Shown here piece by piece: positions 24,654 to 34,988 of a stretch of DNA of 64,000 nucleotides. The DNA lies in assembly GCA_030685235.1 (NCBI GenBank), contig MU839160.1, forward strand, positions 149,690-213,689. The letters are read 5' to 3'. A program made the translations under genes and the position numbers. The stretch is from Copromyces sp. CBS 386.78 (taxonomy: Eukaryota; Ascomycota; Sordariomycetes; Sordariales; Sordariaceae). The notes below the pieces were generated by a model. It was not told the DNA's origin. It made no database searches and worked only from the letters and a program-made list of their open reading frames with translations. Every line of letters begins with the position of its first letter. The first letter of the stretch is position 1.

Positions 24654-26909
24654 GCGAGTGCAAGCATGGAGACAAACGCGATGAACGAGAGCACCATCGT
24701 GTGTGTGGAAACGAGCATCATAAAGAAAGAAAGATACCATTGCCTGCCGGATTTACACCTTTCGCAGCCAGAGAGGACATATAACTCTAATCATATTACC
24801 CACGTTCACCCAACGCCGAGATATCCGCTTTTGTGCGCTTGACGAATAAGACGTCGTGCAAAGAGCCTTTCAGTTTCTGTTTTTGTTTTTCCTGCGTCGG
24901 TCACGGTTGGCGCTGAGCGGGATTGTTCATTCAAAAGACCAAGATGAGGGGCGGTGGGAGGGCAAATAGAGGACAAAGAACATGTTACACATTCACGTCC
25001 ACATCCACATGTCCCGAACGCCTTGATTTGAGGGTCTTGAAATGGCTTCCCTAGTTGGTAGCACTGTGGAATAAGATGCGTTGCGATAAGAAACATTGCG
25101 GAGGTTGCGCGAGCCTGTGGATGGAAGGATTGGAAAAAGAACTGGTGAGCATTACCAACCACCTTCGAAACCGGGATAGAGTCTTATCTCGCAACGAATC
25201 AACATCTTATTCCCTTTTCATCACTGAGCGTCTCCGTCAGGGACTTGATTGATCAGTTGTAGGGCGGCCGAGAGAGCAATGGCTGCGTCACCTGATCATC
25301 TTGCATGATCCTATTCCTGAAGCCAAGGCCAACAACAAATGGATCGTCCCGTTGCAAAGCGCCTTGGTGCTCATCGATGAATGTCTGTGATTGGATAACC
25401 TGGAGGCAACAGGGACAATTCGGGGCTCTCCGAGACGGGGCCTCAACCGGCTATGTTTTAAGCCGATCTCTTTCTCCCGCCTCGCCAGCCATCAAGGTGC
25501 CACCGGTGCTACTCATCATACCGTACCTCCATTTCTCCTCACCCACGCTGCATATCGCCTCTGCCTATCTCGGTGTTTGCTGGCCTTCAACATCGGATTC
25601 TAGCCAGGACCCCCACAGGCGTTGACATCAGTTCGGTACATGCCCTGGTGCAGTCAAGCTTCGTCTCATGTCGTCGGTCAACCTGAGGAGCACTTGTTAT
25701 CCAATCGTCCGCACCACGCCTTTCCCCCTACCCAACCCCAAACACGAGCATCCTTGTTCCCCCAATGACTAACTCTCCGAACCGTTTCTGGAGTATCATC
25801 GTCGTTCCCAGTGGGATGGTCAGATCGTGAGAAGAAGGCCAAGAGCAAATGTGCGGCTCTCTCTCTCTCACACATTGTCTATGTCTATTCTCCTTTGGTC
25901 AGACATCCAACAGCTTCCCGTTTGTTTGCTGCATCTGCGCTCCGCCCAACTCAGTCCAGTGACTCCAGACCCCTGTCTCATTACGTCTGTCCAAGACATC
26001 GATACGGGATGTTGGGTTATCACCACCTTCAGCTACCCGTGGGTTTGAGGGGCTTGCTGCCGTCAGTGCGACCGCGCGTCTGAATGGTGATGGATGGGGG
26101 TTGGTGGGGGGGGAGGAACAAAGCCAATAGGTCAGCCACCTTCAACCCACGGGGTACATAATTCTGATCATGCCTCTCATGAGATGCTGTGTCTGTTTCC
26201 CTTGATTCTTCTCTCATCCAACGTCATCTTCTCAAGCAACACCAAAACATAGTTACCCAAAGTCCCCTTTTTGGGGCCCATTTTCACAAGGGCTGACAGT
26301 AGCTACTGTTCCTCTCGTGCTCAACCCTCACCCGGCTACCTACAATAACTTCCTACTACGAATAAGCTCCAACGATCAGGAGTTCATTATCCGAATCATT
26401 TACGCTACCTTGACCTTACACTGCTCATACGTCCTACCTCCATACGTGACCAAACCTCTCGCCTCGACTGCCTGTTGAACCGCCGAACTTCGGTTCATAC
26501 AATCAACCCACAAACACCACATACACGCAAGGACCGTTCGTCGGAAAGGTCTTATTGATGTCGGCTGACCTCCGTACCGCCCTCAACTGTCTTCGACACC
26601 CATCTAGATTTATGCCCGTCTCGAGAAGTCAACTCTCGAGAGTCCATACGGGTGATAGTATACAAAATATATTATTAGACGTATAAACAGAGTACGTGTT
26701 AACTGCTCTACGCCGTTCATCCACCCCCGTCCCCGCCTGGACCCGGGATATATGGATTCCTTCCAATTGTAGCGTTCGAGAGGACGTTTACTTGTCCTTC
26801 ATCTCACTTTCCTTGACCATTTTCACGTCACCTCTTTGTGATTCTTTAGTCTCCTTATGAAGAATATGTGGCTTACACGACAGGTGTTTTATAGTAACCG
26901 CTGCCCATC
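24654..26909. other. Intergenic region, no gene recognised
   Basis: About 2.25 kb between the IDI stop and the GNAT start. Many short frames occur on both strands, none with recognisable domains or convincing splicing. The pyrimidine-rich stretch from about 26,220 to 26,900 is probably the promoter and long 5' leader of the GNAT gene. Confidence 0.5.
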
Positions 26910-28371
26910 ATGGCGATGGTTAATACTAGTAGTAATTCAAGTACTAGTGCTTCAACTACAACCAGCAATACTAGTGGCACTGCAACCTCTGCGCCGGCGG
27001 TAACCGTTGTCGAGCTCAAGCGCTACTCCCTGGTGCCTCCGAAATGGCAAGAAACCGTGCGTGTAGCCGGCATGTCGGAGTGCCGTGAAGTTGCACTCTC
27101 CCTGGCCCACGCTTTCGCTGCCGACGACTACGCACAGTATCTTGTCAACACGGAGGATCCGGAGGACGAGAAGACTGCCGTCGTTGGTTCAGGAGGCGGC
27201 AGCAGAGGCGCGGTACCTAGCGGCACCATCATGACCCCTGAGGACAAGTGGAAGCTGCACGTGGATATCATGACCTACGCCGTCGCGATGCATTGTCTTA
27301 ACGGGCTGGTGACGACGATTGGTCCGGAATATGATAGTGTTGCGCTTTGGTAAGTCCGCTTCTTCTGTTCCCTCTGTTGAGTCGAGCCTTGCTTCCTTCC
27401 ATACGCACTTGAGATTGAAGTATGCCGCTGCCATCTAGAGGAGTGATATCATGACGAGGAATCACAGAAAGCAAGTCTTGGCTAACACATACACACTGAC
27501 TCCCTTGCCGTGCGTGCCAAAACCTCGAGCTCCGTGGGCGCGGGCTTCGACCTTCGACCACATAAAGGTAAGGTTGGGTAAGGTAAAAGACGGCCTAAAG
27601 GTCCTTCGAAGCCCGCCTTATGCGCGAGACGTCGCGGGGTTTTCGCAGTCAACGCACGGTAACTGTGAGATCTCAGTGTGTGATCAAACATTCACAGGCT
27701 CCCACCTGGTCGCGATCTTGATAGCTGGTGGGTGCTGTTCCGCAGCGGAGCCTGGCGGCTCTACTATCAGCTTTCTGCCGAGGGCAGGAAGCGCTACTTT
27801 GACGAGGTGGTCCCGCTCCTACACGACACCAAGTCCGCAGTCCTGGGGGAGAGGGATCACGATGCCTGGTACTTGGTGTACTTGGGCACGAAGCCGAGCT
27901 CCCAGGGGAGGGGGTATGCGGGGAAGTTGTTGAGGGATGTGATTCAGAGGGTGAGTCTTCCGTCGAGTGTCTCGGAATATTGTTGTTTAAGGCGAAAAGA
28001 AGAGGTTGACTCGACGATTTGTGCTCTTATAGGCCGATGCCGAAAATAGACCCATGTATCTCGAATCCAGCTCGCTCGCCAACAACTCCTACTACCAGAA
28101 GTTCGGCTTCGAGATCAAGAGGGACATCTTCCTGAAGCGTGGACGGAACCCCGTTCGCTTGTCTATCATGGTCCGCGAGCCCAATGCCTCTGGCATGACT
28201 CCCACAAACACCCGCAAGGACGTTGTTACTGCTCCGTCGACAACGACGACCAGTAACCAACTTATTGGATCCAGGGTCAAGTTCCCTACTGTCAGCTCCC
28301 ACCATCACCATGGTTTCGCCCACGGCCATTACCATGTTGGTCTGGGAGTTGGCGGTAAGAAGTTGATGTAG
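26910..28371 (+). CDS. GNAT-family N-acetyltransferase
   Basis: Exons are 26910-27349, 27698-27950 and 28033-28371, giving 343 residues. The split Trp codon at intron 1 (TG|G) leads into LPPGRDLDSWW, matching the fungal GNAT-like family where a WLPPG motif precedes the core. The acetyl-CoA motif A is visible: YLVYLGTKPSSQGRGYAGKL, with QGRGYA as the pyrophosphate loop, then YLESSS and a YQKFGFE helix. The N-terminus (about 1-30) is Ser/Thr-rich. The C-terminus is unusual: His-rich (HHHH, then HGHYH) and ending in a Gly-rich tail. The acceptor substrate is unknown. Intron 1 is 348 nt, long for this genome, and contains an inverted repeat. Intron 2 is phase 0 with a clean GTGAGT donor. Confidence 0.88.
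27538..27617. repeat. Inverted repeat inside GNAT intron 1
   Basis: GCGGGCTTCGA at 27540-27550 and its reverse complement TCGAAGCCCGC at 27606-27616 are separated by about 55 bases that also carry a weaker AAGG/CCTT pairing. The repeat lies wholly within the 348-nt intron, which is much longer than the neighbouring 50-90 nt introns, so it may mark a small inserted element. Confidence 0.6.
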
Positions 28372-28950
28372 GTTGTTGGCGACAGTGTGGTATTTCGAGG
28401 AGGATTGCGCAGAGGCGACTCAGATTGGACACTTGCTTTTCGATATTTTACCGTATGACTTCGGACCGCGAGATTCACTATTGAATCTCTGACTTCCGTT
28501 AACTGATTTTAAGAGTGGGATGTGCTGGGCTTCAAGTTTCGCTACACTCGAGATGGAACGGACGATATTGAGTTGCACATGAATCATAGTACACACACTC
28601 CTTTTGTAATCCAGGGTATATTCTCTTCAACTGTTAACAAACGTAAAACCGCGAAAACATGATTCCATCCCTTCCTGTCCATTCTTGTAAAACACCAAAA
28701 CCTTGCGGCGCCATTCGTTTCCTCATCCAGATAGGTGGATCAACACAAACATGATTCTCTTCAGATTTTTCCTGAGCCTTCCCCACCTTTTTCCTCCTCT
28801 GGTGCTATGTCAACCATGTCCCGCCAGCACCCCTCCCTCTGCCTCGTCATTCCCGACCACTCTTGTGTTGCTGTGCACCGTTCCTGGCAAGGGTTAGGTA
28901 GGTAGAGACGTGACACGCAAAGTTTCCTCCAGAAACCGAAGCCGTCTGAA
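28372..28950. other. Convergent 3' region between GNAT and RPA2
   Basis: About 580 bases holding the 3' ends of the convergent GNAT gene (+) and RPA2 gene (-). I see no gene here. Confidence 0.55.
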
Positions 28951-29976
28951 CTAATAATCCAGAATAGCCCACGTCTCATCATCCTGTGTGGTGTAAATGA
29001 TGCCCTGCCCCAGTAGCTCGTCCGCCGCATTGACGATATCCCTGACGTTCATCCTCGTGCCCTGCGCAATCACATGCAAATTGACACCCTCCGTCCCGCC
29101 AGGAGAGTTGTTGATGAAGTTGCAGATGGTCTGCGCATTCCTCGAGCACGTTGCCAACCGCGCCTGCATCGCACTGTTTCCTCCCCCGGGGCCAGCGCCG
29201 CCCATAGCGACATCGCCGCCGCCTGCTCCGGCTCCGTATCCCTGATCCACAAACATGTTGTCTCCTCCACCTTCTTGCTTGACACCACCAGCTGCTGATG
29301 CACCCTTGGAGAAAAACAGATGCACATACGTCGCCTCAAGCAAGTGGTAATTGACCTCGTTGAAATCCTCAATCTGGCGTATGAAGTTGGCGCTGATGTG
29401 TTTCTTGCCGCCGAGACTCTTGAGACGGCCCCACACACGGACAAAGGCGTCGGGGCCGATAGCACCAGCGCCGCTGCCGTTCTCGCCCTCGCCTTGCGCT
29501 TCCGAGTCGACCCACTTCTTGACGTCGATGGCGCCCGTGCCGTCGTCGATCCGGTACGTGATGTTGGTCGGTTGAGGCTTGACCGAGCGCACTTGGCCCA
29601 CGATAGTCACTTGGGTTACGGGGTGGCCGTCGATGGCAGGCTCGACGCCAGGGTAGGTGTCTTCCCAGTCGAGAAGCTGTTTGATGGTTACGGGGCGGAG
29701 GGATTCGTCGGCGTACTGTTTTGCGAAGAAAGAAAAACTGTCAGTGCCTGCGTGCGGAGGGGAGGGAGGATGAAAAGGGCAATGGGATTAGAGAGAACTT
29801 ACCTTGGAACCGCCAGCTTGACTACCACCTTGCTGAGATCCGGCCATGAAGCCACCGGCATCACCACCACCATATCCGCCGTAGCCCGCTGTCAAAGTCA
29901 CACACAGTTAGCTGACTGGAAATAGGCGGGGCCCGGGAAAGTAACTGAGGCAGCTGGTATGGAACGACTTACCCAT
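28951..29976 (-). CDS. RPA2: Replication protein A 32-kDa subunit (RPA2)
   Basis: Reading on the - strand, exons are 29976-29973, 29888-29803 and 29715-28951, giving 284 residues. The first exon is only four bases, ATGG, followed by a strong GTAAGT donor. Splicing gives MAGYGGYGGGDAGGF, the typical Gly-rich RPA32 start. The OB-fold follows (about 45-170; VTIVGQVRSV, YRIDDGTGAI, VWGRLKSLGGKKHISA), then a Gly-rich linker and a C-terminal winged-helix domain (about 215-284, NFINNSPGGTEGVN through DDETWAILDY) that recruits repair factors. RPA coats single-stranded DNA in replication, repair and checkpoint signalling in the nucleus. An MCB-type ACGCGT lies about 150 bp upstream of the start, fitting G1/S control. 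Confidence 0.95.
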
Positions 29977-30127
29977 GACTGTACAAATATTATTTCTTTT
30001 TCAATAATTGAACGAAGGGTAAACTATCGTTCCCTCTTGTCGCAAGAAATCTAGACGTAGGCAATTGTTGCGATGGTCGAGCTGGTATCAAACGATGGAT
30101 TGCGGGGTGAAGGATTGAAGCTGGGAG

Positions 30128-30133
30128 ACGCGT
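30128..30133. promoter_or_regulatory. MCB (MluI cell-cycle box) upstream of RPA2
   Basis: A perfect ACGCGT palindrome lies about 152 bp upstream of the RPA2 start, with a near-match GACGCGCC a few bases further away. In yeasts the MBF factor binds ACGCGT in promoters of DNA-replication genes, RPA included. The function here is inferred from the motif and the gene it precedes. Confidence 0.6.
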
Positions 30134-30204
30134 TTGGACGCGCCCAAAGTGGAAGGCAAGCAAGCACTAAACGCGGACCCCACCGTCCCACAGGCAGCAG
30201 CCCA

Positions 30205-30222
30205 TTAAGGGTTAGGGTTGGG
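30205..30222 (+). promoter_or_regulatory. Interstitial telomere-like repeat (TTAGGG-type)
   Basis: TAAGGGTTAGGGTTGGG holds two tandem fungal telomere-type units plus a degenerate third. A further GGGTTAGGG lies at 30284-30292. In fungi such motifs can be bound by Tbf1/Teb1-type Myb proteins and act in promoters. Chance occurrence cannot be excluded. Confidence 0.4.
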
Positions 30223-30617
30223 AGATAGTGAAATGACGTTAGAACCTCTTTTACCCGCCTCTGTATATCAGCATTGTTGAGCTGGGTTAGGGCCTATGGA
30301 TCAAACATACCTATATGTTATCTCAGTAATCAGACCATCATCTTTTTTAGGCAGGGGGCGACCTGCGGCCGCCAAGCTTTCCAATGTTTCCAGTTTGTGG
30401 TCCGTGCATCGTTTCTTTCAGTGTATTTGTCGCGGAGTGCAAAATATTGCCCAGATTGGTAGAAAAAATTAATTTATCGATAAAATAAAGTAACCGAAAC
30501 ATGCACGTGAGCTCAAGGTGGTCTGAGCGCTGAGATAACCTATATGTAAAGATTTTGTTTCAGTGATATGAATACCTCTACCGTATAGTCAACCTTCTTA
30601 CTACCTAGTTACACTCA

Positions 30618-31443
30618 ATGTCTCAAACAGCAATGTCATCCCGAGGCGCCACCCTCGTCGCCGAAGACGAGGAGGAAAACGGCACTTACACCAATGACGG
30701 AGGAATCGCAGGATGCTCATGCTGTGTAAATCCTTCATCACTGGTCAAGCCCATCGACCTCTCCGAGCGGCCTGGCACCAGTCTTCTCGATGAAAACGAA
30801 AACACGTTCTGTCTCTGGCCCTTGTTTGGTCCCTTGTTGTTCGAAAATGAGAGTAGCGATTGTAGAGATCACTGCGCGAACGAGAGAAGTACGTCCATGT
30901 TTTCTGATCGCATAGGTGACATGAATCGTCAACTGATACCATACTACAAATAGCGTTCCTCTCCTTCTTGCGTTTGTCGATTTACATGGCTATCGTTTCC
31001 GTCGCCATAGTCTTATCGTTTCACCTTCGCAAGGCGGCTAGCCCGTTGGAGTTGCGCATGGCGAAGCCGTTGGGGATCATATTCTGGGGACTATCTGTCT
31101 CTTGCCTTTGTGTCGGAGTTGCCAATTATATCCGTACGTCGTATTGGCTTTGAGTATCTTTCCTATCTCAAACATCCGGGTCAACGAACCTCTGAAGGGC
31201 AACGCTAACGTTAGTTCATTGGTTGCTATGTTCTAGAAACCGTCAATAAGTTCAGTCGTAGGACGGCCATAGTACAGACAGGTTGGAGAACACAGGTTGT
31301 AAGCAGAGAGACATCTCACCTTCTCAGTTGTCTCTTGTCATAACTAACCAATCGTATGTAATACATAGATCATGGGCGTTATAGCCCTTTCCATTGTCGG
31401 GGCATGTATTACGCTTTTAGTTGTGAATAGGTATGGAGAGTAA
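30618..31443 (+). CDS. DUF202 three-helix membrane protein
   Basis: Exons are 30618-30888, 30954-31133, 31237-31298 and 31369-31443, giving 195 residues. All junctions keep frame: ERTFLSFLR is rebuilt across intron 1 and NYIQTVNKF across intron 2. At intron 3 I used the better donor GTAAGC at 31299, with GTTGTA at 31296 as the alternative (one Val less). The first 75 residues are hydrophilic, with CSCC near 35. The conserved DUF202 signature follows (DCRDHCANERTFLSFLRLS), then three membrane segments (about 92-114, 126-149 and 172-193). Related fungal and bacterial proteins are small membrane proteins of unclear role; some sit at the vacuole or plasma membrane. The cellular function is unknown. 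Confidence 0.85.
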
Positions 31444-31688
31444 GCTGATGAGTAAGGATAGATGAGGGAAATCATGCGAAACTTAATTGCTTGAAAATCT
31501 TGTAAAAGATATCAACGATTTGTCTCAATGTTCACACATTAGGGGGAGACCTTTCAGCGTACAAGTGTCTGGGACCATCGACATGAGATATTGAAACAAG
31601 AAAAAAAAAGAAAAAAAGAAAAAAAAAAGAATGCTAGCATCATAAAATACACAAACCCACATCACCCCCCATCACTGGTCCTCCCTCG

Positions 31689-34117
31689 CTACCTATTACA
31701 AAACAAATCCTCCACCCCTCCTTTCCTAACCCCGCTAGCCAAAATCTCACTTTCATCCTCCTCGTCCTCCTCATCCTCACCCGCCTTAATCTGACCCTTC
31801 CCCTTCTCCAACTTCCCACACCCCACCGCTCCTCTAAACTCATCCACATACTCCCCCGCCCTCCTGTCCACCTCCGCCAAGCTCGTCGTTCTTCCCTCCC
31901 AATCCAGCAACGGCATGTCACCAAAGGGCAAGAGGTTGCCTCCGGCGGGTAAGCTATCCAGCAGTGAACCGGGGGAGAGGCTGATTTCGTCCTTCTGTTG
32001 ATTTGGTGTCCCCAGGGGGTCGTTTTGGCGACCGCTGTATTCCTCCGGCGCCCGATAAAGCTCGTTATGCACGGTCGCTAGGTTCCTTGCCGTTTGGGGG
32101 CTGGGGTATAGAGTGAAGTAGCCGCGGACGCGGGCGAGACGGAGGGCGTGTTCAAGCCAGGAGGGGTAGTGCTTGCTTATTTGTTTTTGGGCGAAGAAGG
32201 CCAAGGCTGGGTTGGTGCTGGTAGCATGTTGTTGTTGTTGTTTTTGATGAACGAACTCGAGCGATTTGGATACGAGTTTGTGTAGTTCTGTCCACTTTTG
32301 GCCGCTGTACAGAATGGCGTTGCTGCCGGGGGCTTGCCAGAGGAATGGCGTGTTGTCGGTGGGAGTCTTCTTTTGCTGTTGTTTTTGCTGCGCGCCGGTA
32401 GCCTTTTTGGAGGCAAGGGGCGGGCTGAAAGGCTTGAGGGAATCGCTTGGGTGGATTGAGGGAAGCTCTAGACTGATGCCGAGGAGGCGAGAGTCCCATT
32501 GTTGCATGGTGGCGGGGACAGAGTAGCTGTATTCAAGGAGCGCATATTTTAGGTCTGTGATATCGGTTGTCAACGTTTTGGGTTCTTCCAAAGCATCTAG
32601 TGCAAACGATAGGGATTTTGGCAGCTTACAATGATAGAAGTTACGGGACACCTCGGTATTCGGAGAAAGAACCAAAACATGAGAGTGCTGGTTAGCGGGC
32701 CAGAAAGATTCCAGGAATCGTACTGAGCTCTCTTCTTCCGTCAAGCTCTTACGCGGGATACGGTGGCGAAGAGTCAGTTGACGAACGTGAGACGGATTAT
32801 AAGCTCGGGCAGGCGGCCACTGGAAGTTCTGTAAGAATTGAGTCGTAGCGGCATCAATATCGTGAGAAAGCTCGATGGTCAAGTGCGGAACAGCACAAGC
32901 GGTGAAATCCGCTGCCAACAGAGACTTGAGCAATCGAATCAGGCTTCCTGAGGTGCCGGCCGAGGCATAGACTAGAATCTCGACATTGACTTTGTTCCAG
33001 GCTTTGTTCGTTGACGTTAGCCATGATCATTTTGAAGAGCTGTCAACCAGTGTCGTCTCCTTACCTGCTAAAGAAGCGCTATCCAGCTTCGTCATCCAAC
33101 CGAGACGTTTTTGGGCGCCCTCAGGGAGTTCTATGACAGGGAATCCCTCCTCAGATGCCTGAGCTCTTGCAGCGGGGAGGAGATACTGTTCTTCTTCGCC
33201 CGAAGCATCTACAAGCACAGCTTGCGGGTGCATGTACGTTTGGATGTGGTCTACCAACCGTAAGTTAGATATCTACAGCTAGCTTTTTTCTTTTTCTTTT
33301 TCCATTTTTTTTTGGTGGGAGCGGTTCATATTTACGGAAAGCACGAGATACGCCCTTGGAGAGGCGTGTCTTGGTCGACTCGGTCGATTTGTCCAGACGG
33401 GCGTCTACAGCTGTGTTAGCAACACGGGTCATTGTTATCCACTCCCTGCTACAAAGAGAGCTCTATCATACCGTGAAAGATGATCTGGCAAGACTGGTCG
33501 ATGCCATTAATAGCCTGCAGCTCTTCCATATCGATGTCACTTCTGCTCATGAGCGCAAAATGCACATAACTCCTCAACTCGGTCCCCATCTGGCAAGCCA
33601 TTGGCAGTAACTTGGCAGCGCTCTCAAGGCTGGATGCCGCAAACAGTATGTTTTTATTCGTGGGAGACGTTCCGTGGGTCTCATATATAGCTTGTAGCGA
33701 CACAGCGAGGTTCGGAAACGTGATCGGGCCATTGTAACCAAGGTCCGACACAGGCTTTATGTCGACTTCAGAAACAGGCTTTGGTTTCGGCTTCACGGTC
33801 TCGGGCTTCGCTGGTGGCTTCCAAGGACGATCGGGATTCAACTTGGGAACACTCGGTGCGTTCGAGGGGTGTTGAGCGGGGGCGGGGCGATAGACGGGGT
33901 GTCGATGGTCTCGAATCGGGTTATCTGTAGGTATGTTGTGTATGAAAAGGTAGACGAAGACGGCGACGGTCAAGGCTATAGCGAGACGTTTCAGCGTCTT
34001 ACGGGGAGGAATTCGAGCGGCGTTCCATTGCGAAGATCGGATTGGAGGAATCTTATTCCGTTTGTGATCGTCGTCTTTCTTTCCAAGCTCCTCGTTCGTC
34101 ATGAAGATATTGGCCAT
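31689..34117 (-). CDS. Type II membrane glycosyltransferase-like protein
   Basis: On the - strand, exons are 34117-33472, 33410-33336, 33250-33065 and 33001-31689, giving 739 residues with every junction in phase 1. A short cytosolic N-terminus (1-42, Lys/Arg-rich) precedes a single signal-anchor (about 43-60), then a Pro-rich stem (about 70-120) and a large luminal region, the classic topology of a Golgi glycosyltransferase. The luminal part contains VEILVYASAGTSGSLIRLLKSL, PHLTIELSH, VLVLSPNTEVS and DLKYALLEYSYSV. To me these match the fungal family annotated as 'glycosyltransferase 2'. The C-terminus is Gln-rich in the middle (KQQQKK) and acidic near the end. The donor and acceptor are unknown, and the family call rests on recognition of these blocks only. 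Confidence 0.7.
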
Positions 34118-34988
34118 GGCGACTCAGAGCCGAAAAGGAGATGGGCTTCCGAAGGAATGGGTGGCTGGCTTCGAGCAGCTGGTTGAGGCGAGATCAGAAG
34201 ATTGCGCGCTTTGCATAGACATCGATATGTCTAATCGCCCCAGGTGTGCGATTCGAGAATTGGTGTTGGCACCTCTCGCAGCTGACGTTTCGAGGCGGTT
34301 GTTGTGAGGTTATTCGCGTACGTTTTGCGGTTGCGCCGCGCAAATGGAAGACAATGTCGAGGAACGAGCTCGGCGATTGTCTTGGTCTCTCAGTTTCGAT
34401 TGATCTTGCCGGTGTTTCAGATCCCTGTAGACCTGCTACAACAAGCTGCTCTTCAGATGATGTCGGCGACACGGGATGGAAGACAAAGTTCATCTGCCCG
34501 CTTTCAGTCTACTGTTCGGGGGAGGAAAGTTTCCAGAGCTTCGGAATTGGATTGAAAGATTGAACTTGCGATAACAGTCACAAAACGTGGCTCAAGGATA
34601 AAGTGCAGAGGACGGCACTGGCAGTTCCGCAGTTGCGCGTTGTCGATCCCATCCCCACTTGCCAAGACATACTCTGGGTCAAGCAGTTGGGGAAGCCCCA
34701 CCTAGCTCGACTAGGTAGGTGGAGACCCCTGTCTGATGCGGAAACAGTGGGGCGGACGGTTCATGTCGAAAGGTGGGGCTCGAACAGTTTCCATCGCAAA
34801 TTGGAGAAAAGCTCTGGATTTTTTTTCTGCGAGCTTCTTCTCCCCCATCATTTTCTGAAGTCCTTCACTAGGTACCTACCATCAAAGCTTTCTTTTCCCT
34901 GCCGCCCACTGACAATCCTATATCATCCTTAGCCATCCCGACCTTCTATTCCTCCAACAACTGCCTACTCACTATTCGCTATTACACA
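34118..34988. other. Divergent promoter between glycosyltransferase and SYO1
   Basis: About 870 bases with no credible gene. An imperfect palindrome CCACCTAG-CTCGA-CTAGGTAGGTGG lies at 34697-34722, and a related TAGGTACCTACC at 34869-34880, close to the SYO1 start. A CT-rich stretch runs from about 34,885 to 34,985 directly before the SYO1 ATG. Confidence 0.5.

Larger units (their letters stand above)
29977..30617. other. Divergent promoter region between RPA2 and DUF202 gene
   Basis: About 640 bases between two divergently transcribed genes. Sites seen: an ACGCGT box at 30128-30133, a second GACGCGCC at about 30137, and telomere-like TTAGGG units at 30205-30222 and 30284-30292. No coding region is seen. 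Confidence 0.6.

Noticed and set aside
34101..34563. Overlapping + frames between the glycosyltransferase and SYO1
   Set aside because: They lie in a divergent promoter, start antisense to the glycosyltransferase start, and show no conserved motif.
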